This document shows, piece by piece, positions 45,158-57,033 of a DNA stretch of 64,000 nt; positions within the stretch are counted from its first letter, which is position 1, and every line of letters starts with the position of its first letter. Position numbers and translations under genes: made by a program. The notes beneath the pieces were generated by a model. It did not search any database and was not told where the DNA came from. It saw only the letters and a program-made list of their open reading frames with translations. This stretch comes from Pohlia nutans (Eukaryota; Streptophyta; Bryopsida; Bryales; Mniaceae). Location of the stretch: positions 21,543,009-21,607,008 of the forward strand of contig CM040100.1 of NCBI GenBank assembly GCA_022496805.1, given 5' to 3'.

Positions 45158-46452
45158 GGTTGCCCTCTAACTGCATAAGCGTCCATTTTTTGGACGATGT
45201 TCAGCTTTCATTCATGTTTTCTCATCCGTCATGCACTTTTTGCAGTGTGGATTTTTTTACTATAGATTTTATGGGCAGTTAGCTTCACACATGTGTGATT
45301 CAATTAGAATTGGGATAATTTGTGAAATTTTTATTCCTCATTTCATGTTGCATTGATTCATCCAAAAATTCTAAAATCTTAGTTCAAAAGTGTTCAAAAG
45401 TGCTCTTGAAAAAGTCAACTCATAGAATTAAGTAGCCAAAAAATCTCCAAAAATCACAACATTTAGAGTATTACATTTCAACCCATCATAACAAATTTCA
45501 TCTACAAATTGTCGATATCTTGTTCATAATTGAATAACAAAATAATTTTGAATTTTAAGTTTCAAAATTTATACAAAATATTGGTGATAGCAATCATAGA
45601 TTTAACCGCATGGATAAAGTCTAAAATTCATAATGCACAACTTTTATTCATACATGAAGTTCAAAAGATCCCTATGTGTTGCAGTTTATAATGCATCTTT
45701 GTAAACCTGCCCAATTTGAAGATTTTTTTATGATTTAAAGTTTATTTTCATAAAAAGTACCACATTCAATCTCATTATAGTATACATTGTAATATGTAAA
45801 TTTAAATACAAAATTGGTTTAATTGATTGTATGGATTTATTAAGATTACCATTATGGATATAGTTCTCAAAACTTAGTATATATTTTTTAGTTGTTGTTC
45901 TAATTATTAAAATTTCAGAACTTCAAATACATAAATAAGACACATGCTTTATTTTTTTGTTTGACTTTATTGTTTTTAAGTATTCAAATATAAAGTGACA
46001 CAAGTACATTATTCTTTTTTTCTGAATTTATCATTTTGAATGTTTTTGCTTCCATGGTGTGTCTTGCCAATTAGGATTGGTTTATTTTTCAATCTTTTAA
46101 CTAAAAATTAGGGTGTAAGTATTACATTTTCAATTAAACTTACAAACAATTATTGAAGATGCACAAAATAATGTTTTTTAGCCATTTAATTGATCTAATA
46201 TTATAAAAAATTCTTGATTATAAACTTAAAGCACAAAATAAATATGACACACATATATTTTACATAGCTTGCTTTGGATTTATTTTCAATCAATAATATC
46301 TGCAAAGACTCTAGCCAAAGTACAATATTATTGCTTATACATACCAAAATTTGTGATTAAAATATTAAAAAATAATCCCAAAAAATAGTGCACATTTCAA
46401 TAGGCACTTTTAACGAAACCCTTGTTCAGGGTTGTGGACATTTAGGGGTTAA
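45158..46452. mobile_element. TTAA-B5 MITE, decayed and expanded
   Basis: The left part (cctctaactgcataagcgtc, with the palindrome gtccattttttggac) follows the B family to about 45720. About 700 bp of very AT-rich sequence follow, then a typical right end (acatttaggggttaa). The left border reads ttaggggttg, perhaps the remnant of another element's right end joined at a lost TTAA. The AT-rich part may be a separate insertion. Confidence 0.5.
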
Positions 46453-47314
46453 ATGCATTGCAATGGCATTTGTTATGGAATAGAATTGGAGGTGGAAATG
46501 GAATACAATCCCTCTAGTTCAAATTCGTTCATCGTCCATAAACAAATTCACACCACAAATATACACCGAAACCGGCTATTAAGTTCGACATCTCAAGCCT
46601 AATAATTGGGTTTTTTTTTTTTGGAAATTCATTTTTAACAAATGCCATATTATGTGAACATCCTTCAATATATTATTTTTCACTGTACAAATGGATTTTT
46701 AAAATAATAATAAAAAATCCTAAAGATTTGGGCTTCTCTTCTTATAATATTTTTTTTGCTGATCATGACAACCAACTACAATATGGCTAATGATTTTAAG
46801 CTAAAAATAGCCGAGTTGCTACATTTTGAAAAGGTTGGCTAATTTCAACAAAAGAAAATAAAAATAAAATGGAAATTTTAGCAAGAATTTGTGTTGTGAG
46901 GAAGGCATGATATTTAACTTTACAGCATTGAACAGTGGCTTGTAGCCCAAGCTTGGGTGAATTTTTGTTGGTGGCCAACTATTTTGTAGTCATACTATCA
47001 CGTTTGTGCATTAGAAGTAGCCCTTGTCACGTAACCATGTGGTTTTAGGGCATCACAAGGAAACCAAGTGAGGGTTTGGGTTGGCGCCTTGCGGACGCTG
47101 GGTACCTCAAAACTCACACAATGCATTTTGAAGTAGGCCGTGGTAGCAAAATTAGCCAACAATTTACAAAGTGATGTTCATGACTTAGCCAAAACAATAT
47201 ACTTCAAAACTAGGATGTAGCCACCTTTGCCTTACCACAACAATAGAAAATTAGCCAAGAATGCACCTTCACCCTCGTGACTGTAACCTCAAGACCCTTG
47301 CTGAATTTTTGTTT
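46453..47314. other. No gene recognised
   Basis: Non-coding sequence; nothing identifiable. Confidence 0.45.
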
Positions 47315-47550
47315 TTAACTCCTAAACGTCCCGTGGGGATAGTAGATACGTTGCTGTATAATTGGCATTTGCTACCAACAAGAAGCTCTAAATTAGGATC
47401 TCAAGAGCTCACTAGAACCGCACTTATCAAAATTTCAACTTCTTTGTTGAACTCAAATTCATTGAAGGTGTGGATTCATTCCATATACAAGGAAAATACA
47501 CTGTATTTTATTTGCCATAAAGTCACTTTCAAACGTTTACTAGGGGTTAC
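47315..47550. mobile_element. TTAA-C5 MITE (inverted C relative)
   Basis: The left end TTAACTCCTAAACGTCCC is followed by gtggggatagtagatacg. The right end is ACTAGGGGTTAC, with TTAA mutated to TTAC. It aligns with C4 at 16336-16568. Confidence 0.7.
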
Positions 47551-47585
47551 ATCAATAAGTATGCCTCTTTGAAACATTAATTGAG

Positions 47586-48168
47586 TTAACCCTTAACTAC
47601 GAAAGTGTTCATTTTTTGGACAATTTACAGATTTCATTCACGTTTTCTAATCCGTCATGCATTTTCTGTAGTGTGGATTTTTTACTTTAGATTTTATGGG
47701 AGGTTAGCTTCGTGCATGTGTAAACTAGTTAGAAAGGGGATGAATTGTGAAATTTTCATGCCTTGTTTTATGTTGCAGTGATTCACCCAAAATTCTAAGA
47801 TCTTAGTTTAAAACGAATCAAAAGTGCCTTTGAAAAATCAACTCATAAAATTAAGCAATCAAAAAATCTCCAAAAATCCCTACACTTAGAGTTTTACATT
47901 TCACCAAATCACAACAAATTTCATCCACAAATTGCCAATATCTTATTTGTAATCAAATTTCAAAAGATTTTTTATTTTTATTTTTAAACTTTATACAAAA
48001 GTATTGGTGCTAGCAATCATAGATCTAACTATATAGATAGAATATAAAATTCATAATGTACAACTTTTATTTATACATCGAGTTCAAATTATCCCTTTTA
48101 GTTGCATTTTATAATGCATCTTTGCGATTCTCCAAATTTGGAGAGGGTTGTAGGTATTGAGGGGTTAA
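47586..48168. mobile_element. TTAA-B6 MITE
   Basis: A 583-bp B-family copy from TTAACCCTTAACTACG to GTATTGAGGGGTTAA, direct relative to B1. The left palindrome has decayed to gttcattttttggac. Confidence 0.75.
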
Positions 48169-48189
48169 AGTCTACCCTCCATACAATGA

Positions 48190-48490
48190 CACTCCATAAT
48201 ATAGTTGTCCTTCTCTATTAAAACATGTTTGGGAAGGCCCAACTTCAACGTGGTAGTCATAGATTAGGCACAACACATGTGTTTTGTTTGAAACAATAAT
48301 ATCATCATACTATAGAGTGTCATATTATGGAGAGTAGATTATATGACGATGTTATTGTTTCAAGCCATACACATGTGACTAGTCATAGTTGTGCCTAATC
48401 CATGCCTGTCACCTTGAAGGTAGGGCTTCTCCAACATGTCATAATAGATAGGGACAATTGTATTATTACTCTACCCACATAGCATGTTTA
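48190..48490. repeat. Fold-back segment with repeat O, right half
   Basis: The stretch around 48205-48300 is a partial reverse complement of 48362-48460 (gcacaac, cctacc/ggcttctcc and atgacatgt blocks), giving an imperfect hairpin. The right arm matches 30375-30510 of repeat O copy 1. Confidence 0.5.
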
Positions 48491-48522
48491 TACCAAAGTA
48501 ATTATTTTTTACTTTGTCAAAT

Positions 48523-48587
48523 TGCATTTATAATGCATCTTTGCAATTCTCCAAATCTGCAGAGGGTTGTAGGCATTTAGGTGTTAA
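48523..48587. repeat. TTAA-B right-end fragment
   Basis: About 65 bp from gcatttataatgcatctttg to GGCATTTAGGTGTTAA match only the right end of the B family. It is joined to J1 at one TTAA. Confidence 0.65.
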
Positions 48588-49408
48588 CCCTTTAGTGCCT
48601 AGGGTACTGCGGCTCCGTGCACTAGATTCCAGTAGTTTTTTCCATTGTGATTGATACTATTAGAAATAGAATGGATTAAATTAGAAAGTAACTGTACAAT
48701 TGTATTCTCAAGTGGAGTGAAGACAATTTGCCAAAACTAGGGAATCATCCAACGGTGAAATTGCAAGATTATAGTATGTCTTTGAACTGTATAATGCACA
48801 TTCAAAAATCAGATTTTAAAGGGTGCGTGATTTCAAAAGTTAAATAGAATTTGGGTTAAATTTTCTAAAATGAAAGTGACGCAATTCAACAATGCCCTAT
48901 GTCAACACCTCTCCATTACAATCTTTTATATCAAGAACGGACTCACACGTAATCATTGTGAATTTTATAAGTGAGAGTGAATTATCTGTATACGGTTTAG
49001 GACAAAAATTTATATGTAAAAAATTGAAAGAAGTTGGTACATTGATCAAGATCAGAATACAAACACTACTGGAATGTGAACAAGAGAATACGATTGAAAA
49101 AAAACAAAAAAAACAAAAAAAAACAAGATCACAATCTTCCAAACACTAGAAATACAACATAGTATATGTGTTGTATTTATAAGTATTTTTGTATTTTGAG
49201 GTATTTGCAGTATTTTGGTGTTTCGAACATAGGTATTTTGATAGATGCACAACTCTAAATTGAAAATTTCTTTTTCTAGAAGATTTGTATTATAAATCTT
49301 CAAATTTGAACTTCACAATTCAAAATCCAATTCTTCACGGATTTTCTGTTATTGCATTTCCAACACTCTAGTGACCAGAATGTGGTCAGCTAGGCACTAA
49401 AGGGTTAA
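48584..49408. mobile_element. TTAA-J1 MITE
   Basis: An 825-bp element with ends TTAACCCTTTAGTGCCTAGG and CTAGGCACTAAAGGGTTAA. A subterminal palindrome gtgaccagaatgtggtcag lies at the right. An inverted relative, J2, lies at 50093-50877. An A-rich run (about 49097-49125) has expanded in this copy. Confidence 0.8.
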
Positions 49409-51383
49409 TCATTGCAAGGAGCCCCGTGGGGCCATGCTTGATCGTGTTTTAGTCAAACGCTGATTTTCACGTAGTTCCTAATTCAAATTAAAATGGTCCC
49501 AACTAAGAAAGTGTGGGGGCTACCTTCTACTTTCTAGTCCAATTTACCGTTCTTCAAAATTCTTGAAACTGCGTTTTTTATATCATTTTAAAGCTCAAAA
49601 ACCTTAAATTCCAATATACACTGCAGAAAACAATTTTCAATCGAATTTCTTCTTATGTAAGCTCAAGAAGCATGCCACCTATGTCTTGTTGTTTATCACT
49701 ATTGTTTACATTTTCCCTAAAATTTCATACTATTCTAAGCTTTTTTGTAATTACTATGATTTTTACAAGAAAAATACTTTGAAAAATCTTATAATTTTTT
49801 TATTTATTTAAATAATTATGAAAAAAATCAGGATACATTGGTTTAATAATACCTTATATGAGAAAAATACCAAAAAGTATAATACATTTTTAAATGTGAG
49901 GAATTGATGAGGTTTGACCGGGTAATTGTAGTGTGAACGCTTAGAAGTTGCAAAGAAGTTGACCACTCAAAAACTTGGTGGCAAAGGGTAATTATAAGCC
50001 CATCTCCAGTTCAGACATGTGAAGCAGGAAGTAGCATTAATTTTTTTCGTCACGGCAGTCTTGACGTCTTGACTTCTCTCTTAGGGGCTTGATTAACCCT
50101 TTAGGGTTAAGGGCTCAAAAAACCACATTGTGGTCTTTGATGTGTCGAAAACGCAAATAACGGAAAATCCATGAAGAATTGGATTTTAAATTGTGAAGTT
50201 CAAATGATAAGCGTTATAATATACATCTTTTAGAAAAAGAAAATTTCAATTTGGAGTTGTGCAACTATCAAAATACCTATGAAAAAAACGCAAAAATACT
50301 GTAAATACTTGAAAATACAGTAAACACTTACAAATACAACACATGTATTATGCGGTGTTTCTTGTGTTTTGAAGTTTGTTATCTTGTTTTATTTTTTTGG
50401 ATTGTGTTCTCTTGTTCATATTCCATTAGTGTATGTATTCCGATCTTGATCCATGTACCGACTCCTTTCATATTTTAATGTATAAATTTTGTCCTAAACC
50501 GTATACGGATAAGTCACTCTCACTTATAAAATTCACAATAATTATGTGTGAGTCCGTTCTTAACATGAAAGATTGCAACAGAGAGGTGTTGACATAGGTC
50601 ATTGCTGAACATCTTCACTTTCATTTTAGAAAATTTAACCCAAATTCTATTTAACTTGATTGTGCATTATACGGTTCAAAGACATACTATGATCTTTCAA
50701 TTCCACCATCAGATGATTCCCTAATTTTGGCAAAATGTCTCCACTCCAATTGAGAATAGAATTGTATGGTTACTTTCTAATTTAATCCATTCTATTTGTG
50801 GTATTATTAGTCATAGTAGAAAAATGCAGTGAAATCTAGTGAACCCTGCTACAGTACCCAAAGCGTTAAAGGGTTAAGCGTCCATACTAAGGTGGATGAT
50901 GGAATAATTGACGTGTACTATATACCAACAATATCTCCAACATGTGTTCATTGAAAACTTTTAATTCTATACCAGTACTACCGGTAGATTTGTGTGAAAA
51001 ATTTAAAGCGTTGGTTTATCGGCTATCCACTATACATTTACCTGGTCAAACATCATTTCTCATATTTAAATGTAAATAATAGTGATGAAAAACAAAGTGT
51101 AGGTGGCATGCATTTCAAGCTTACATAAAAAGAAATTCAATTGATAAACTTTTTCTGCAATGTATATTGGAAATTTTGGGTTTTGAACTTCGAAGTGTTG
51201 TAAAAAACACAAATTTAATAATTTTGAAGAACAATAAATTGGACTAGAAAGTAGAAGTTAACTCCCACACTTTCTTAGTTGGGACCATTTTCATTTGGAA
51301 TTAGGACCTCGATAAAAATTAGCATTTGGTTGAAGAACAATCAAACATGGCCCCATGGGACTCCTTGCACACTTAGGGATTAA
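49405..51383. mobile_element. TTAA-K fold-back element, interrupted by J2
   Basis: The arms 49409-49715 and 51065-51379 are inverted repeats of about 310 bp (both read, from outside, gcaaggag(c/t)cccatggggcc-like sequence and later aaagtgtggg). The outer TTAAs are shared with J1 on the left and I4 on the right. The left terminus has lost the CCC block; the right reads CTTAGGGATTAA. J2 lies in the middle. Without J2 the element is about 1.2 kb. Confidence 0.7.
50093..50877. mobile_element. TTAA-J2 MITE nested in K
   Basis: A 785-bp inverted copy of J1: left TTAACCCTTTAGGGTTAAGG, palindrome ccacattgtgg, right AGCGTTAAAGGGTTAA. It lies between the arms of K with TTAA at both borders. Confidence 0.75.
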
Positions 51384-52449
51384 GCCTTTGACGTACTTGC
51401 GCCCATATAATGGATGATGAACATATTGTAAGCTTTCTCTTGATTGCATCCTGTACAGTTCTTCACCTATCCAAATTTTCTTTGGTTCTTGTGCTAGTTG
51501 ACTACCATTTGTACATTATGGATCTTCAAAATAAGACATTGTGATTCTTTTATAAAAGTAACAAAATTGTTTTATGCCAAGTTTCAGTTTTAGTTCAAAA
51601 AGTGAGACCTTAACCCCTAAATGACATAGGGTAAGGGCAAAACCTAAATGTGTTATAAAATGTTACTTTTGCAACTTTGTTGTGGTTTGGTCCAAAAGAG
51701 AAAATGAGAAGCATGATGTTTAGTAATTATCTGTATGGTCAAACTTTCAAAAAATGTTTTAAATACTCATTTAATAAATTTAGAAGCATTCACGATTGAA
51801 TACTCACCAAAACTACAAATTTTATTTTTAAAATTTGAAATTTGGTATGATTGGTTAAAACTAGACATTCTATTCTAAAATTTTAAATAAATATTTTTTC
51901 AAAGGAGATAACATCAATAGTTTCCCTAAATAGATCTTTTTATAACACTAGGACAATATTGAGGTCTTTCTGTTTGAAAAATTCTCTTTGGTGGAGCATA
52001 ACTCAGATTGACATGATTCAAATTGAGTTGGAAAGTAGACTTGATTTCCTATTTGAAAATATTTTTTATTTTTTATAAAAATATTTGTTTCATCTTGGGC
52101 AACCCATAGAAAAAGGGCAGCGACCATAAAATGGTCGTTTGGTCGCTTAGATGATTTTCCAAAGTAAGCAAAATCAAATAATAGAAATTATACCATCTCA
52201 TAGTGCATATTATTTCAAATTCGTTAATATTCATTTAATAAAAACATGTTAATTTGGGGTTTTAAAGTAAATTTCACAAGAAAACCTTGCTAAATTAATT
52301 AAAAACTATTAATAAAAAAATGGATAAACTGAACCTCACAGATAAGATTTACAACTTTTCTTTATATATCAACACCATTTTTGTGATTCATCGAACATTT
52401 TATGATACATCTTTCAAAGCGGTGGTGGATCTGGACGTTAAAGGGTTAA
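51380..52449. mobile_element. TTAA-I4 MITE, interrupted by G2
   Basis: The left end has decayed (TTAAGCCTTTGACGTAC) but keeps the cccatataatggatg palindrome. The right end GGACGTTAAAGGGTTAA is intact. The element is split by G2 at a position that reads gagaccTTAAacatgatttt in the uninterrupted copies I1 and I5. Confidence 0.75.
51610..52150. mobile_element. TTAA-G2 MITE nested in I4
   Basis: An approximately 540-bp inverted relative of G1. The left border is TTAACCCCTAAATGAC, exactly at the target TTAA. Near the right the palindrome CGACCATAAAATGGTCG is kept, but the terminal GGGTTAA and about two flanking bases are missing (gcttag-atgatttt). Confidence 0.75.
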
Positions 52450-53345
52450 TGAATGTAATAAGCAGGAGTCCTTGGGGAGGGGTTTCAATGAATGAAATTC
52501 GGTACACATCTATGATGATGGATGATCGATCCGTCCTCCCACATAGACAATGACCAACACCCACAATGCACTCTCATGACATCCAACTCGTCGTCATTTC
52601 AAGCAACCCATAATATCCAACACACTGGTCAGATTAGGCATTAGTTTTTAAAAATTGCCAAAAGGTGACATGTGTCATCCTGTAATTGGTTGTAACCTCT
52701 TGAAGAATGACATGGAAATTGAATTTCAACAATGAAGTGTTGAACACAACATAATCAAATTATGGTCCCTTTTCAGCCCCTAAATAATTCTATGACCTAA
52801 GTTTGGTTCATCATGAAAACCATTAGATCTACCAAGCTTTTCATCAAATTATTTTTTCCTTGTATACAATACATTGGTAAATAAATAATTTAAATTAGAA
52901 TAAAATCTTGTCAAATAAAGTATTTACTAAATTTGAAAGCTCTCTAAGCCACAAAGACGATATCATGTAGTATATACCAAAAAAAAAAAAAATCATTTTT
53001 TGAATTCCAAAGCTCTGTAAACTCACAGTGAGCTTTTTGCAATTTTGAATAGGCTTTAGTGACTTTGGGATCGTGATTTATATTTTGATATATTTAGTCT
53101 AGTTTTTAATCATCATAATCTTTTGTGTCAAGTTTTGTTTTGTGTAATTCCATTAAGGTGAGGATAAAGATATGATCTCAATTCTAGGTGAGGGCTACAT
53201 TTTAGAAGTACATGACCAATACCCCATTGATCACTGATAAAAATTGTGGTGCACAATATACAATGTAACTACATGGGAGTATGGTTTATCGCTACCCGTC
53301 CTTCAAAATAGATAAAGATGGCATTTTTGTATGAAAAACAAACAA
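52450..53345. other. No gene recognised
   Basis: AT-rich spacer, no identifiable feature. Confidence 0.5.
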
Positions 53346-54260
53346 TTAACCCCTAAAATTCTGAGCGACCATATTCTGGTCGTTCCACTTTTTGGGCAGC
53401 CTCTAGGGACCTCATACTTTTAAAAAATTCAATGAAAATTTCAGTGTAGCTTCCAAAAACTACACTCTACATGTCGCACTTCGTTTCATGTCATTCCGAT
53501 AAGTATTGCAAAAGTTATAAGCATTTGAAGATTTTGAAGCGAGATCGGGCAGCAAGAATTTTTTTATTTTTTACTCTTTTTCAAAATTTCTTTTTTGATT
53601 CATGATTGGTTGATCTTTATCTACAAATGAAGCTTTAAATCTACCCATTTTGAGCAATGGGATAAAAGTTATGAGGAGATCTGTTTTTGGGCAGTTTGGA
53701 CAAAAAAACTTTGAAGCTCATTTCTAAACTCAATTTTCAATATTTTTTAATGAAATAAAAGGCACTAGGTGAAGATTTCCAAGTACAACATTCTCACCAT
53801 TAAGATTGACATTTTACAGTTCCATGTCAAACTTATTAATGATTTTCTTTTTCCTTTCACTTTGTACCCACTTCTAGTAATTGTTTTATGAAAAAATTAA
53901 TATGAGCTTTTTTCTTACAAGATTTTATATTTGAAGACTTAACTCAATTGTTAACATGGCCTTGCCATTCAATGAATTTCTAACCCATTCAAAAAAAAGA
54001 TATTAATTTCTAAAGTTCAAATTTGTCACCGGACTGAACCCCAAAAAATCTTCTTTTGCAACTTTGATCCTTATAATCTAAGAATCTAATGGTCATTTTG
54101 CTCTCAAATTTTGTGCTCACATGAAAATTCAAGTTGGGTATTAGATCTTACGGTTAAATAATGAAAAAACTAAAAAATATATGATTTCTTCTGCAACTTC
54201 CAAATGCTGCTTTTTTCATGATTTTTTGTGAGAATACGGTCAAGGAATTTTAGGGGTTAA
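53346..54260. mobile_element. TTAA-H MITE
   Basis: A 915-bp single-copy family here, from TTAACCCCTAAAATTCTGAG to AAGGAATTTTAGGGGTTAA, with TTAA at both borders. A subterminal palindrome CGACCATATTCTGGTCG is like that of G. The interior is AT-rich with no open frame of note. Confidence 0.75.
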
Positions 54261-54842
54261 TACTCAAACTTGCCAAAAATCTCTTTGCTTCAAAAAATAG
54301 CAAATTTTTACTGTGGTTGTGCAATCCCAGCAAATACTACTTTTCCTTTTACAATTAGTAGAGCATTGGATAATAAATGATGAAGATTCTTTTTTACTTT
54401 TGCACATTTGGAGACAAGTGATTGGTTGGAAATTAATAAAGAGAGTTGCACGAGAAGTGACCTACTCTCTAAATAAGTAGCCTCATACACCCAATATCAT
54501 CTTTAATCTAAGAGCCACAATTAGTCCGAATTCTTTTACAAATCCTTGAACTAATTCTGGTATGTACTATCCACATTAGTATAACAATATAGTTATTTTT
54601 TATTTTTCAAACAATTGAAAATAGTAATTTCATAATATTTTATTCATTTTGACATGGTAAATTCATAGTAATTTGGATATAAAAAATAATAGTATAGGCC
54701 ACACTATACCTACATTACCACAATTACTACGAGTTATCTCAATTACTCTGACTTTGACTTTCTTCTAATTCCACAATTGGCTTGAGTTTCCATTATTATT
54801 CCAAGTTGGACTAAATATGATAATGGGTGTAGCGTTGACGTT
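54261..54842. other. No gene recognised
   Basis: AT-rich non-coding DNA. Confidence 0.5.
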
Positions 54843-55394
54843 TTAACCCTTTAGCGCGCTTGCATCCATATAATGAACGATGAAGAATTGCAACCTTTTC
54901 AATACTACATCATGTTGAATTTTTCATCCATCCAAATTTCTCTTGGTTCTTGTGCTAGTTGACTATCACTTGTACAGTATGAATCTTCAAAATAAGATAT
55001 TGTGATTTTTTGAAAAAAAAACACAATTGGTTTATGTCAAGTTTCATTCTTAGTTCAAAAAGTGAGACCTTAAACATGATTTTCCAAAACAAGTAGAATC
55101 AAATAATGGAAACCATACCATCTCGTAGTGCACGTTATTCCAATTCAATTACAATACTTTAAAAAATTTGTGTGTTAATTTGGGATTTTAAAACGAATTT
55201 CAAGATAAAACCTTGCAAATTTAATTTTAAAATATTAATAAAAGATATGATGAATCCAATCGTACAGATGCAATCTTCACATTGACATTTACAACATTCC
55301 CTTTTTTTTGACATTGACTCCATTTTTGTTTTTCATCAAGCATTTTATAACAAGTCTTTGAAAACAATGTTGAATCGGGACGTTAAAGGATTAA
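54843..55394. mobile_element. TTAA-I5 MITE
   Basis: A 552-bp copy of the I family: TTAACCCTTTAGCGCGC at the left, GGGACGTTAAAGGATTAA at the right. It serves as an uninterrupted reference for I2 and I4. The right TTAA is shared with E2. Confidence 0.8.
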
Positions 55395-55622
55395 CCCTTA
55401 AAAGGCCCTTGGGGTCCCTGTCTGCAACCTGTATTTAGCCTTATAATTGTTCAATTGTGGTTTAATATTTTCATTATGATGTATTTCTATACACATATTA
55501 TCATAATTATTAATTTTACTTTGAACTGAAAAGTATTTGGTCATTGTTATTTTGATGAAATACCACCGACTACAGAATATACTATACGCCTGCAAAGGGC
55601 TTTCGGGTCGTTCAAGGGTTAA
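55391..55622. mobile_element. TTAA-E2 MITE
   Basis: A 232-bp element from TTAACCCTTAAAAGGCCC to GGTCGTTCAAGGGTTAA. It provides the uninterrupted form of the E terminus, needed to read the F2 insertion in E1. Confidence 0.8.
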
Positions 55623-56346
55623 TGTGACGAAACATTTCCGTACAAGTGGAGATGCAAGTCTAATTAATGAATGAATGTACTTGATGGATGGCTGACATGA
55701 CATGACATCTCCGTCTCCGTCTCAGTTACAAATGAGCTTCATAACAAGCCATTTCAGTTGGCTGATCTCTTACTTTCTTTTCTTATTGTCTGTTGCGCTT
55801 TTGAGATGAAAAAGCGGCTTCATTGCTGACAATGCTATCATTCTATGATCCCAGCTTTCTCAGTCTGAATCATCACTCACCACTCATCATTAATCCAGCT
55901 ACCACAATCAAAAGGGCAACTGAACCAGTGTTTTTAAAAGTGATTTATGGCTTCTTTTTTGTTTTATTTTTATTGTATTTTATTAGTTGAGATCCTTGCG
56001 CTTTACTCTACGGGAAATTAATTCTTTTAAAATTTTAAAATTTTATTAAGAAAAATCACCAAAATATATTATTCAGTTGGGTAGTATCGCCAATTGTGTT
56101 GGTATATTTGTTTAGTTTTAGATGAATACATGTTTAGATGAATAAACAGTGTTTCATCCATATTCTAAATGTTTCATTCATATTCATGGATGTAAATGTT
56201 TCATTGCGATTTTAGAAAAATAAATAATAAATCGTTGAAGTGGAATAATTAAAAGGTCTTGTGCAATTTAGTATTTTTTTAAAATTTGTTTTTAATTTTA
56301 TGCAAATGAAAATAAGTTCTATTGTTAATTAAAGAATTAGTGTAAA
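55623..56346. other. No gene recognised
   Basis: Non-coding; nothing identifiable. Confidence 0.5.
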
Positions 56347-57015
56347 TTAACCCCTAAAAGATTTTGAATTGTGTTTTACAAGAAATTGCTCTAAAATTGT
56401 TGATTCTAGTGCAATGAAAAAAAGTGGGCTTTCTTCTTTTATCAACCATTCAATATTGCGTTAGACTACTAAGAGAATGTGTGAAAAAATTGAGCCTATT
56501 TGCTTTTATAGATTGCAAGATTATAGTGGTCAAAGTGAATATGACACTTCTTTTTATTGCTTGTTTAATAGGGTTTTTGGATTTTGACTCATTTTTGTGT
56601 AGAATTTGGCACTATGCAACTTTGAAGTTTTGAACATTGCTTAAATAGTCAAGTTGGTTACTTGTGTGCCAATTTTCAAAAATAGTTGAGTGTTCAACAT
56701 ACATAGCATTCCTCTTCTACATCAATATCTTTTTTAAACCCTTAAACAAAAAATTCATAATTTCACACTAAAATTTGATTTACTAGTCCAAAAATTGCTC
56801 TTAAACTGCCATTTCAAATATATTGACCAAAAAAGTTCAAAAAAGATTTTTTTCACTTTCATTCATACAATCTTGTACTAAAAAACTATGAAAATGAGTG
56901 GGAAAAGAAATCAGCTCAATTTTTATTTATTTATTTATTTTTGAAACAAAAAGAAGTTCACTCCAATGCATTAATCAGAATAAAAACAACACTATGAAAC
57001 TAGACGAGAGACTCG
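56347..57015. other. Lone TTAA-type left end and AT-rich spacer
   Basis: TTAACCCCTAAAAGATTTTG at 56347 is a TTAA-type left terminus without an identified right partner. A (TTTA)n tract at about 56920-56942 may be the 3' tail of the neighbouring minus-strand LINE. Confidence 0.4.
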
Positions 57016-57033
57016 CCGGCGCAACAACAAGGC

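Noticed and set aside
3811..56350. CCCTAAA in TTAA element ends read as plant telomere repeats
   Set aside because: The motif occurs once per end within a longer terminal repeat and never in tandem, so it is not interstitial telomere sequence.
3458..56350. TTAA elements as Harbinger (TTA/TAA) or Stowaway (TA) MITEs
   Set aside because: All four bases TTAA are kept on both sides and the nested empty sites at A1 and E1 restore with removal of TTAA; true Tourist-like copies here (5985, 9481, 41987) look different.
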